Assembly (NCBI GenBank): GCA_964541075.1
Contig: CAZIPZ010000087.1
Coordinates: 1-16,658 of the forward strand
DNA: 16,658 bases
From: CAZIPZ01 sp964541075
Lineage (GTDB): Bacteria > Acidobacteriota > Terriglobia > 20CM-2-55-15
Reading direction: 5' to 3'
A program made the position numbers and the translations under genes. Numbering within the stretch: position 1 is the stretch's first letter; the number at the start of each line of letters is the position of its first letter. Below, in pieces: positions 1-7,341 of this stretch. The notes under the pieces are model-generated. The model was not told the origin of the DNA, searched no databases, and saw nothing but the letters and a program-made list of their open reading frames with translations.

Positions 1-1
1 G

Positions 2-138
2 GAGACGTTCGAGAGGATGGCCGCCGACCGCGCGGCCATGGAGCGGACCCGGGCGGACTACGAGGCCCGGCTGGCCAACATCGAGGCGGAGGCGCGGGAA
101 CACATCTCCGGCGCGGTCAAACAGGCGCAGGAAGAGAC
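2..138 (+). CDS. Partial ATP synthase subunit b-like coiled-coil fragment (foreign-looking)
   Basis: Reading from base 2 gives about 45 residues with no stop: an Ala/Glu/Arg-rich amphipathic helix including RTRADYEARLANIEAEARE. This alternation of charged and small residues resembles the stator stalk of the F0F1 ATP synthase b subunit, which joins F1 to the membrane sector. Both ends are missing: the window starts inside the gene, and at about 131-141 the frame passes into unrelated sequence. The stretch is about 72% GC over 130 bases by hand count, against about 50% at 181-240, and no other atp gene follows. It is probably a piece of another genome joined in assembly. Another coiled-coil protein is possible, because low-complexity helices are weak evidence for a specific family. 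Confidence 0.5.
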
Positions 139-483
139 AGGGCCAATGTGGTTCCGGGAGTCGCTCCCGTTTTTTCAAATCGGACGAACAAAACATTGTA
201 TTTGGACCCGAATGCCTTTGTGAGACCACCCGCTGGAACATTTGGAGATGCGCCCCGCAACTATTTTGACGGTCCCGGAACCAACAATTGGGACCTCACC
301 CTTAGCAAAAACTTCAAAAAAGAGACGTTTAATGTTCAGTTCCGAGCTGAGTTTTTCAATGCTTTCAATCACCCTTTTCTAAATCAGCCGGACCGCTTCG
401 CGGACAGCCCTTCGTTTGGAACGATCACCAGCACGTTCAGGGAAAATCGCCAGGTTCAACTCGGTTTGAAATTAGTGTTTTGA
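139..483 (+). CDS. TonB-dependent receptor (Oar-like), C-terminal fragment
   Basis: About 115 residues from RANVVPG at 139 to the TGA at 481-483. The text matches the last strands of large Oar-like outer-membrane receptors that are abundant in Acidobacteriota: a YLDPNAF-like motif, NYFDGPGTNNWDLTLSKNF, FRAEFFNAFNHPFLNQP, a SFGTITST turn and a final strand ending in LKLVF. The C-terminal aromatic residue is the usual signal for outer-membrane barrel insertion. Full-length relatives are about 1000 residues or more with an N-terminal carboxypeptidase-like domain and plug, so most of the gene is missing. The GTG at 148 is not a real start, because the conserved RAN-V-VPG text begins upstream of it. 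Substrate unknown; such receptors usually import polymers or chelates using TonB energy. Confidence 0.8.
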   Translation, partial: RANVVPGVAPVFSNRTNKTLYLDPNAFVRPPAGTFGDAPRNYFDGPGTNNWDLTLSKNFKKETFNVQFRAEFFNAFNHPFLNQPDRFADSPSFGTITSTFRENRQVQLGLKLVF

Positions 484-491
484 TCAGTATC

Positions 492-518
492 GACGCAAGG
501 CGCATTCAACCTTGCGTC
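492..518. terminator. Stem-loop between convergent genes
   Basis: GACGCAAGG (492-500) and CCTTGCGTC (510-518) form a perfect 9-bp stem with a 9-nt loop. It begins 8 nt after the receptor stop and lies 13 nt beyond the stop of the convergent AAA+ gene. Neither side has a T tract, so it is not a classical intrinsic terminator. It may act as a two-way terminator or as a 3' end stabiliser. Confidence 0.5.
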
Positions 519-531
519 TCATGGTGTGGAC

Positions 532-1788
532 TTAGACGACCTTCTCGCTGTGGGCCACTTCACTTTCGACGTAGGATGCTTTTGCAGCGTGGTACGCCCT
601 GCGGGTTGGAACCTCAGGAACGGGATCTCCCATCGAGAAACTAGGGATCGCCCGTTCTTTCGAGAAGAGCAGCTTGTCTCGATCGGCTCCGAGGTCGATT
701 TTGATGACATCCCCGAGGCCGATCTGACCCGTTGCGATCAGATTGGATAATGGGTAGACGAGATGCCGTTCAATAGCGCGTTTTAGATGACGCGCACCGT
801 ACTTGAGATCAGTTCCTTCGGTCAGCAGGAATTCTTTTGCATCCGAAGTGCACCTGAAGATGAATTGCTTATCGGACTGTGATGCCATGATCCGATTCTG
901 CACGTCGTTCAGTTCGATATCGAGCACCTGCCGAAGATGCTGCTGATTCAGCGTCCGGAAAACGACGACCTTGTCGATCCTGTTCATAAACTCCGGCGAG
1001 AACTTCCGCTTAGCTACGTCAAGGGCCGTGTGATACATCTTGCGATCGAGTATTGCCAGGCTATTTTCGTCCTGCTTGACGCCCGAAGTGAAGCCGATTC
1101 CACCGGTCAGCATCTCACTCATTTCGACGGCGCCCAGATTCGACGTCATGAAGATCACGCAGCGGGACAGATCAACCTTCCGGTTGTCGCCCAAGGTGAG
1201 CGTGGCTTTGTCCAGAATGCCCAGTAATAACTGCCACAACGCGTCGTTCGCCTTCTCAATTTCATCGAAGAGCACAAAGCTCAAGCGGAGACGGTCGGTG
1301 TGGTGTTGGTCTATAGCTTCCTGTGTAAGCAGCGGCGGTGTTTCCCGATGCCCTAAATAGCCTGGAGGCGAACCGATCAGCTTCGCGATCTCGTGGCTGT
1401 GCTGGAACTCGGCGCAGTCAATCTTGATGAACGCTCGGGGACTTCCAAAGAGAATTTCCGCTGATGCTTCGACGACTCTCGTCTTTCCCGAACCGGTTGG
1501 TCCGAGGAACAGAAGGTTGCCGATCGGCCGGTCTGGCATCGCCATACCAGCTTTGTAGATCTGGTACATGTTGACGATCCGCCGTACGGCTCGATCCTGG
1601 CCGACGATTTTGGCCAAAAGCCTCCGTTCGAAGTCGAGAACCTCAGAGCTTCGCATTTCCGGATCAAGTAGCACTTCTTCTGAAACGTACGGTTTCACCA
1701 TCGCCTTATACCCTCTTTCCGCTGTCGTCCGGGGCTCTATCTCGAGAGCTTTTATGTCCAGCTCCACAATCAGATGACTGCACATCAT
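532..1788 (-). CDS. Stand-alone AAA+ Clp-type ATPase (ClpB/ClpA D2-like single domain)
   Basis: 418-residue AAA+ unfoldase-type protein with one ATPase module. Visible motifs: VGQDRAV at 62-68, Walker A GPTGSGKT at 96-103, pore loop GYLG at 143-146 within LIGSPPGYLGHRE, Walker B SFVLFDE at 170-176, sensor-1 TSN at 215-217, arginine finger in EFMNRID near 270, and sensor-2 GARHLKR at 331-337. This order is that of the second ATPase domain of ClpA/ClpB. No first ATPase domain, Clp N-domain or zinc finger is present. GGIGF at 229-233, between sensor-1 and the arginine finger, sits where ClpA and ClpX carry the ClpP-docking loop. The last ~45 residues look unstructured. Start uncertain: ATG at 1786-1788 has a weak ribosome site, while the in-frame ATG at 1699-1701 (residue 30) follows AAAGAGGG by 9 nt. 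It is monocistronic and convergent with the receptor. Confidence 0.85.
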   Translation of the reverse strand: MMCSHLIVELDIKALEIEPRTTAERGYKAMVKPYVSEEVLLDPEMRSSEVLDFERRLLAKIVGQDRAVRRIVNMYQIYKAGMAMPDRPIGNLLFLGPTGSGKTRVVEASAEILFGSPRAFIKIDCAEFQHSHEIAKLIGSPPGYLGHRETPPLLTQEAIDQHHTDRLRLSFVLFDEIEKANDALWQLLLGILDKATLTLGDNRKVDLSRCVIFMTSNLGAVEMSEMLTGGIGFTSGVKQDENSLAILDRKMYHTALDVAKRKFSPEFMNRIDKVVVFRTLNQQHLRQVLDIELNDVQNRIMASQSDKQFIFRCTSDAKEFLLTEGTDLKYGARHLKRAIERHLVYPLSNLIATGQIGLGDVIKIDLGADRDKLLFSKERAIPSFSMGDPVPEVPTRRAYHAAKASYVESEVAHSEKVV

Positions 1789-1856
1789 CTGCCAATTACG
1801 ATTATCTCGATTGCCCGGCGTTTGGCCGTCCTAGCATTTTCAGCATTTTGGCGGCG

Positions 1857-1880
1857 CCATCCACTCTCTGAGTGGAATGG
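1857..1880. repeat. Imperfect inverted repeat upstream of the AAA+ gene
   Basis: CCATCCACTC and GAGTGGAATGG pair with one bulged base around a 2-3 nt centre. No T tract follows on either strand. It lies in the 206-bp gap between bshA and the AAA+ gene, so it may be an operator, a leader hairpin or chance. Confidence 0.3.
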
Positions 1881-1956
1881 AGGTTCCTAGCAACTACTTA
1901 CGCCCCTAGTATCGGCAGTTGTTTGTGCTCTCTTTAGCAAGGTTTGGCGGTTGGCG

Positions 1957-1974
1957 GAGCTTACTCTAAAGCTC
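1957..1974 (-). terminator. Short stem-loop after bshA
   Basis: GAGCTT (1957-1962) and AAGCTC (1969-1974) form a perfect 6-bp stem with a 6-nt loop, 20 nt past the bshA stop in the direction of transcription. There is no T run, so a termination role is tentative. Position at the end of the long minus-strand gene run is the main argument. Confidence 0.3.
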
Positions 1975-1994
1975 GACGGTGGAACTCAGTAGCG

Positions 1995-3149
1995 TCACGA
2001 ATTGGATTTGGGTTGTCCGGCGGCGGAATGAGCCTGCTCAATGGTGCGATGGTAAAGTTCTTCATAGCGCAGCACAATCTTGCTGGCACAAAATTCTCGT
2101 TTTGCCCTGCTTCGCGCCATGCGGCCCATTTCAACGCGTCGAGCCGGATCCCTGAGAATTGCAAGACACCCTTCAGCCATGGCGGACACATCCCCTACGT
2201 CATAGAGGAAGCCATCCAGACCGTCGCGCACCACTTCGGGTACGCCCCCAACGCGAGTGGCGATGACTGGCGCCTCGCACGCCATCGCTTCCAAAGCGAC
2301 AAGTCCAAAGGATTCCAACTCACTCGGAAGCAGCAGAATGTCCGACACCGATAACAGGTCGCTCATGTCATTCCGTTTTCCAAGAAAGAGAACATCTTCT
2401 GAAATCCCGTACGTGCGGGCGAGCCATTCAGCCTTAGGACGGTCCGGACCGTCTCCAACCATTAGCAATCGGACATTGGCTTCCTTGCGCACCCGTGAAA
2501 ACACTTCAACAACATCCTCCACTCGCTTAACAGGCCGGAAGTTGGAAATATGTATCATGATGCTTTCACTGGGATCCGCAAACTTCGCTCTCAGACTGTC
2601 TCCTTTGGATTGACCATAAACGTTGCAGTCGACGAAGTTTGGCACAACCTCGATTGGACGCTCGATCTGAAACTCCTCAATCGTGCGATTCCTTAAATAC
2701 TCGGAGACGGCGGTAACGGCATCGCTCTGCTCTATTCCAAGCCGAGTAATTGGCAGGTAGGACCGATCGTTTCCAACTAAGGTGATATCGGTCCCGTGCA
2801 AAGTTGTGATGAAGGGCACCACGCGGTCCTTCAACATCATCTTCGCAAGATAAGCGCTTATTGAGTGTGGGATGGCGTAGTGGACGTGCAATATATCCAG
2901 GTCAAAACGGGAAATCACTTCAGCCATCTTCGTGGCGAGAACCAGATCATATGGAGGATATTCGAATAGCGGATAGCTTAAGACCTCCACTTCATGAAAG
3001 TGGATGCGCTCGGTCATTGTGAGCCTGATGGGCAGCGCGTAACTGATGAAATGAACGTCGTGGCCTCGCTCAGCAAGCTCTTTGCCGAGTTCCGTTGCAA
3101 CCACTCCGCTGCCTCCGTAGGTCGGATAGCATGTGATGCCGATCTTCAT
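1995..3149 (-). CDS. bshA: N-acetyl-alpha-D-glucosaminyl L-malate synthase (bacillithiol step 1)
   Basis: 384-residue GT-B fold, family 4 glycosyltransferase of the usual BshA length. In characterised relatives it transfers GlcNAc from UDP-GlcNAc to L-malate, in the cytoplasm, as the first step of bacillithiol synthesis. The N-terminus MKIGITCYPTYGGSGVVATE is close to diagnostic for BshA, with the GG loop at 12-13. Further motifs: HVHYAIPHS at 88-96, LHGTD at 117-121, NFVD at 171-174, FRPVKR at 204-209, and the nucleotide-sugar site ELESFGLVALEAM at 277-289 with the paired glutamates E279 and E287. Its ATG overlaps the bshC stop as ATGA, so the two are very likely translated together. bshB, the deacetylase, is not in the window and may be elsewhere or replaced by another deacetylase. 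Confidence 0.93.
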   Translation of the reverse strand: MKIGITCYPTYGGSGVVATELGKELAERGHDVHFISYALPIRLTMTERIHFHEVEVLSYPLFEYPPYDLVLATKMAEVISRFDLDILHVHYAIPHSISAYLAKMMLKDRVVPFITTLHGTDITLVGNDRSYLPITRLGIEQSDAVTAVSEYLRNRTIEEFQIERPIEVVPNFVDCNVYGQSKGDSLRAKFADPSESIMIHISNFRPVKRVEDVVEVFSRVRKEANVRLLMVGDGPDRPKAEWLARTYGISEDVLFLGKRNDMSDLLSVSDILLLPSELESFGLVALEAMACEAPVIATRVGGVPEVVRDGLDGFLYDVGDVSAMAEGCLAILRDPARRVEMGRMARSRAKREFCASKIVLRYEELYHRTIEQAHSAAGQPKSNS

Positions 3150-4681
3150 ATCTCAATGACCTGATGCTCTAGGCAATCCAGATCCAAGGTTTTTTCGAGC
3201 ATGTCGATGAAACCTAGCCCATATCGCACGAGGAATGACGTGACATTGATCACACGTTCCTGAAGTTTTTTTTCAGGATGAAGTGAGTTCACAATTACAT
3301 CCAGATGCCGGTCCAGCATCTTGTTTCGAGCAGCTTCGGCATTGATGAATCTTGTCCGGAGCGTCTCGACTTGATACAAGACTTTCTGCCGGGACGTGTC
3401 CAGCGCGCCCTGAAGAGTTGGATCCACCGCGTTGAGGGCAGCCCTGAGCGAATCGAGCTCGGTAGAAATCCTGTCGCGAGCATTGTCGAATATTTCCACG
3501 CCCTGACTGCCTTCCACAATCCTCCTTTTTAGGAAATCGCGCCCACGGAGCGCTTCTTCGAAGGAGACTTCATATTTCTTCAACGCGCGAGCGACCCGGG
3601 CCTCGACAAGTGTGGCGCTTAGGCGTGGAAACACCGGAGGCATTGGGCGGTTCAATGTGTCGTACACGCCTCCTGCTTGCGCAAAGTATGCAATCTCCGC
3701 TGGTCCGCCGACATAAGCTGCAGTTGGGAAAATCGCATCCTGCACTGCCGGCCGGAGAAGGACATTGGGGCTCAGCGTTGGAGTGGTCGATAGCTCATCA
3801 GGCCGCATCGGCAGCCGCGATCGCCCGCGCAGAGCAAAAAGCCCTGTGAAGTTTTCATCGACCTTCACCTGTTCGTGATATCCCGCTTCGGCCAGCGCCC
3901 GGCTTCGCGCCAGCACCGCCGTTCTCATATCGCCACTTTGACGAACAGCCAAATGCAAGGTCGACCCCGCTATGCGCTTCAACTCGGGATCGAGGGGATC
4001 CGCCAGTATTAATCCCGAACCCTTGAAGACAGCGGACATGACTTGCGCAAATGCATCGACCGGCGAGGCGCCCGGTCTGTATGCAGACTGGAGAAGCGTC
4101 CGAATCTCGGGCTGAAACTCCGACTCTGGAAGACCGGAGAGGCAATCCGATATCGCCGTCTCGACATCCGATCGCAATTGCAGCCAGCCTACAGGCGTCG
4201 AATCCCCGTTTGCGAGCTCCACTTCAATCTTCCTTAGACCTGCATCACGATCAAGAATGGAGGTGTAGCTGATCTCGTCGTGGTCATGATCCTCTCCCGC
4301 AATCCAAAACACCGGAACAGCGGGTACTCCCATCTCTTCCAATACGCGAGCCAGCTTAACTGTAGTAATCGCCTTGAGGACCGTGTAATGAGGCCCCGTG
4401 AACAAACCGGGTTGCTGCCCCGTCAGGACCGCTACTGCGCCTGACGCAAGTTTCTCGACGGAACTGGACTCTCCACCCCACCGTTTTTGCTGTTCGAGAA
4501 GAGCTTTGCAGAGGTTTGTTTTGTGCTCTTGATTCAGAGGAGGAAGATGTCGCGCAAACTCGGCTATAGATTTCAGAGAATAAGCCTGGCCGTAGAAACG
4601 TTCGACGCGACGCCAGTCTCGAACATAGTCGAGAAAAAGAGCCGACATTGAAGGCAGGCTCTCAAAAGGAATGCGCGTCAT
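3146..4681 (-). CDS. bshC: Putative bacillithiol cysteine-adding enzyme BshC
   Basis: 511 residues from the ATG at 4679-4681. BshC is thought to add cysteine to glucosaminyl-malate, the last step of bacillithiol synthesis. Family text is clear: VLTGQQPGLFTGPHY at about 85-99, VFWIAGEDHDHDE at about 124-136, PNVLLRPAVQDAIFP at about 305-319, and GGPAEIAYF at about 325-333. A helical coiled-coil region follows in the C-terminal half, then LHPEKKLQER near the end. I chose 4681 because MTRIPFESLP...LFLDY matches where the family begins. In-frame ATGs at 4744 and 4741 would add about 20 basic, unconserved residues but leave only a 23-nt gap to the upstream gene, so they remain possible. It overlaps bshA by 4 nt. 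Confidence 0.92.
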   Translation of the reverse strand: MTRIPFESLPSMSALFLDYVRDWRRVERFYGQAYSLKSIAEFARHLPPLNQEHKTNLCKALLEQQKRWGGESSSVEKLASGAVAVLTGQQPGLFTGPHYTVLKAITTVKLARVLEEMGVPAVPVFWIAGEDHDHDEISYTSILDRDAGLRKIEVELANGDSTPVGWLQLRSDVETAISDCLSGLPESEFQPEIRTLLQSAYRPGASPVDAFAQVMSAVFKGSGLILADPLDPELKRIAGSTLHLAVRQSGDMRTAVLARSRALAEAGYHEQVKVDENFTGLFALRGRSRLPMRPDELSTTPTLSPNVLLRPAVQDAIFPTAAYVGGPAEIAYFAQAGGVYDTLNRPMPPVFPRLSATLVEARVARALKKYEVSFEEALRGRDFLKRRIVEGSQGVEIFDNARDRISTELDSLRAALNAVDPTLQGALDTSRQKVLYQVETLRTRFINAEAARNKMLDRHLDVIVNSLHPEKKLQERVINVTSFLVRYGLGFIDMLEKTLDLDCLEHQVIEI

Positions 4682-4767
4682 TGGAAATCTACGACTCCGT
4701 TCGTGATCAGGTTCAGTGTTCTTTCGCGCACCCTGCTTCATCAAAAAATAGCGTCTTTCAACAGCCG

Positions 4768-5364
4768 TCAGCTTACTCTGTGCAAAAACGTACGCAATCC
4801 CGGAAGATTCTCTTCGAGACCGCTGAAATCAGGCAAGCTTTTAAACTCAATCCGCGTGGAGCGCAGGCCCTGTGAGGCTCCCAGGATGGCTCGATAGTGG
4901 CCCAGCAGTCGAAGGAACGGATAATAGAAGAAAACATTCGGACCCGGTATTGGAGCAAGAATGGGAGTAAATACAATGACGACTCCGCACACCACAAGAT
5001 CGATTGCAAACCAGAAAATGTGTTTCAGCCTCTGCTTTCGGAGTACGCCGTCAAACTTAATTCGAACCTGTGAGTTCAGGTCCAATGGATGATAGATCAC
5101 TAGTTGTTCCGCTTCCGCGACCGCTTTGAGCACTCGCTCCTGGGGATCAATGCGGTCCTCCAGTTTCAAGTAGTAACCGTAACCTGAGTTCATCACCCTG
5201 CCGATCCACGCCGCGACCCGATTCCCGCGATTCATCAGCCACTGCAGGAACCTGTGTATACGATTGCTCGATTCCAACTCGATCTCTCTCATTGCTTCCG
5301 CGGTGCTGAACAGCACATAACCGTCCCTTCGCGTCCGAAGAAGATAGAGTTCAAGCCGCCTCAC
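4768..5364 (-). CDS. Membrane protein resembling the mitochondrial K+-H+ exchange-related family
   Basis: About 198 residues. The soluble N-terminal half is rich in charged residues, followed by one strong hydrophobic segment (about residues 115-137, KHIFWFAIDLVVCGVVIVF) and then PIPGPNVFFYYPFLRLLGHY. The hydrophobic segment followed by a proline-rich, aromatic PGPN motif and a 'Y.F.R..GHYRA' run resembles the eukaryotic Mit_KHE1 family, implicated in mitochondrial K+/H+ exchange. This match is from memory and remote, so function is open. The longest frame begins at a TTG (5377-5379). I prefer the GTG at 5362-5364 because it overlaps the thiE stop as GTGA, the arrangement seen at several other junctions in this gene run. 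It sits between thiE and bshC, which does not point to a role. Confidence 0.6.
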   Translation of the reverse strand: MRRLELYLLRTRRDGYVLFSTAEAMREIELESSNRIHRFLQWLMNRGNRVAAWIGRVMNSGYGYYLKLEDRIDPQERVLKAVAEAEQLVIYHPLDLNSQVRIKFDGVLRKQRLKHIFWFAIDLVVCGVVIVFTPILAPIPGPNVFFYYPFLRLLGHYRAILGASQGLRSTRIEFKSLPDFSGLEENLPGLRTFLHRVS

Positions 5365-5966
5365 GTTAGGTTGATCCAATCCGTGGCGCGAGCATGGATA
5401 TCCGATGCAGTCAGCAAATCATTGATGACCGCCACGGAGGCGACTCCGGCGTCATATACATCATGAGCCCGGTCCAGTGTGATTCCTCCGATGGCTATGA
5501 CGGGCTTTCGCACGGATCCGCAAATCCTCCTGAGCATCTGTATTCCCACAACCGGAGCGGGATTTCGCTTGGTCGATGTAGGGAAAACGGGTCCGACTGC
5601 GACATAGTCAACCGGCAGCGATTCCGCATTCAACGCCTGCTCCATGTTGTGAGTCGAGACACCAATGATGCGCGAGACGCCCAGTATTTCTCGCGCAGCA
5701 GCGGCTGGGAGATCGTTCTGCCCCAAATGAACACCAGCCGCTCCGGCGATGAGCGCGATATCGACTCGATCGTTCACAATGACCGACGACTGCTCGGGAG
5801 CAATCGCAAGTATGTTTTCGACCTGCCTGAGAAATTCACGCGAGTCGGCGTTCTTGTTCCGCACCTGAAGCAGCCTGACGCCAGCAGCAAAGAGAAGGCG
5901 CGATTGCTCAATGGGATCTCCATAGGACGCATCTGCAATAGCGTACAGACGCGGTAGGGAGTTCAT
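5361..5966 (-). CDS. thiE: Thiamine phosphate synthase
   Basis: 201-residue TIM-barrel enzyme, close to the usual ThiE length. It joins the thiazole phosphate carboxylate and the HMP-pyrophosphate pyrimidine to give thiamine phosphate in the cytoplasm. Active-site text is complete: LQVRNK with Q34, R36 and K38; VNDRVDIAL with N65 and Mg-binding D66; GVHLGQNDLP with D85; IGVSTHN with S104; GPVFPTSTK with T130, T132 and K133; and the phosphate loop IAIGGI at 158-162. Therefore an active enzyme is expected. The ATG overlaps the accC stop as ATGA, and its own stop overlaps the preferred start of the next gene as GTGA. No other thi gene and no obvious TPP riboswitch appear nearby, so it is probably expressed with accBC. 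Confidence 0.93.
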   Translation of the reverse strand: MNSLPRLYAIADASYGDPIEQSRLLFAAGVRLLQVRNKNADSREFLRQVENILAIAPEQSSVIVNDRVDIALIAGAAGVHLGQNDLPAAAAREILGVSRIIGVSTHNMEQALNAESLPVDYVAVGPVFPTSTKRNPAPVVGIQMLRRICGSVRKPVIAIGGITLDRAHDVYDAGVASVAVINDLLTASDIHARATDWINLT

Positions 5967-7327
5967 GCCATCTCTACTGCGCGAAGGCGGGGCTCCTCGA
6001 GATGTTCCAGAAATTTCGTGTAGATGTTGCCGCTCTTGAAGTACGGATTGCGCAACAGCTTCCGATGAAGAGGAATCGAATTGCTCACGCCTTCAAGGAC
6101 AAACATGTCCAAAGCTCTCTCCATCCGGCGGATTGCTTCGTCACGATTCGCCCCATGAACAACGAGTTTGGCAATAAGGGAATCGTAGTAGGGGGGAATA
6201 ACATATTCGGCATACGCCGCTGTATCGACGCGCACCCCGGGGCCGCCGGGGGCATGCCAAGACGTGATCTTTCCAGGCGATGGCCTGTGCGTCACCGGAT
6301 CTTCCGCATTGATCCGACACTCTATGGCGTGGCCGCGGAACTGTATGTTCTCTTGACGGTGTGGCAGCTTGTCCCCTGACGCGATCAGGATTTGATCCCG
6401 GACGATGTCAATTCCGGTGATCAACTCGGTTACGGGATGCTCAACCTGAACGCGCGTGTTCATTTCAATGAAATAGAACTGCTTCCGGTCGTCCACCAGG
6501 AACTCGACGGTTCCGACGTTTGAATATCCGACCTCCTCAATCGCTTTTACGATGCGGCTTCCCATTTGCTGGCGGATGGCATCGGTCATAATCGGCGATG
6601 GCGCTTCTTCGATCAGCTTCTGATGGCGTCTCTGAATTGAACATTCCCTCTCGCCGAGATGGATGGCTTTTCCGTACTGGTCCGCCATCACCTGAAACTC
6701 GATATGGCGCGCCTTATCGATATATTTTTCGATATAGCAGTTGGGAACGCCGAACGCAGCCATTGCTTCGCCCTGGGCATTCTTCAGAGCTGCGGACAGT
6801 TCCTTGCGATCATGAACGATCCGCATCCCGCGACCACCGCCGCCTGCAGTCGCCTTGATGATGATCGGAAATCCGACGGCTTCCGCCGTGGCTAAAGCTT
6901 CTTTTTCACTTTCGACCGAATCCGCTCCTCCGGGCAAGACAGGCACCCCCATCCGGTCCATTTCCCGGCGCGCCCGCGCCTTATCGCCCATCAGCCGAAT
7001 GCTTTGTGCTGATGGACCGATGAACTTGATTTTGCTGGCTTCACATACTTCAGCGAAGTAGGCGCTTTCGGAAAGGAATCCGTAGCCAGGATGAATGGCA
7101 TCGACATTGGAAAGCTCAGCCGCGCTTATCACGCTGGGGATGTTCAGATAGCTTTCAGAGCTCCTTGCTGGGCCGATACAGATGGCTTCGTCGGCAAATC
7201 GAACATGCAGCGCGTGACGGTCGGCTTCTGAAAAGATCGCCACCGTCTTGATACCGAGTTCCTTGCACGCCACTATGATCCTGAGGGCGATTTCTCCACG
7301 GTTTGCGACGAGTATCTTTCTGAACAT
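5963..7327 (-). CDS. accC: Acetyl-CoA carboxylase, biotin carboxylase subunit
   Basis: 454 residues, the expected size. The enzyme carboxylates the biotin on AccB using ATP and bicarbonate, the first half-reaction of fatty acid synthesis. Domains in order: N-terminal MFRKILVANRGEIALRII, HPGYGFLSE at 79-87, ATP-grasp with K116, K159 and glycine loop GGGGRGM at 162-168, ERECSIQRRHQK at 227-237, FIEMNTRVQVEHPVTE with catalytic E288, N290, R292 and E296, and RGHAIECRIN with R338. These match the E. coli residues closely. It starts 14 nt after accB and overlaps thiE by 4 nt. The carboxyltransferase genes accA and accD are not in the window. Related biotin carboxylases of propionyl-CoA or pyruvate enzymes are usually fused or longer, so accC is the best reading. 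Confidence 0.96.
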   Translation of the reverse strand: MFRKILVANRGEIALRIIVACKELGIKTVAIFSEADRHALHVRFADEAICIGPARSSESYLNIPSVISAAELSNVDAIHPGYGFLSESAYFAEVCEASKIKFIGPSAQSIRLMGDKARARREMDRMGVPVLPGGADSVESEKEALATAEAVGFPIIIKATAGGGGRGMRIVHDRKELSAALKNAQGEAMAAFGVPNCYIEKYIDKARHIEFQVMADQYGKAIHLGERECSIQRRHQKLIEEAPSPIMTDAIRQQMGSRIVKAIEEVGYSNVGTVEFLVDDRKQFYFIEMNTRVQVEHPVTELITGIDIVRDQILIASGDKLPHRQENIQFRGHAIECRINAEDPVTHRPSPGKITSWHAPGGPGVRVDTAAYAEYVIPPYYDSLIAKLVVHGANRDEAIRRMERALDMFVLEGVSNSIPLHRKLLRNPYFKSGNIYTKFLEHLEEPRLRAVEMA

Positions 7328-7341
7328 ATCGGTGAGGCCGC

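Noticed and set aside
17..223. 68-codon open frame joining the AtpF-like helix to unrelated text
   Set aside because: It crosses the left-end joint; after about residue 41 it reads the receptor sequence out of frame, so it is an artefact of the junction.
5950..6000. TPP riboswitch near thiE
   Set aside because: thiE starts inside the accC stop codon region, so there is no leader, and no THI-box text was seen.
5394..6379. Plus-strand open frames opposite thiE and accC
   Set aside because: They overlap two enzymes with complete active sites and have no domain-like text.
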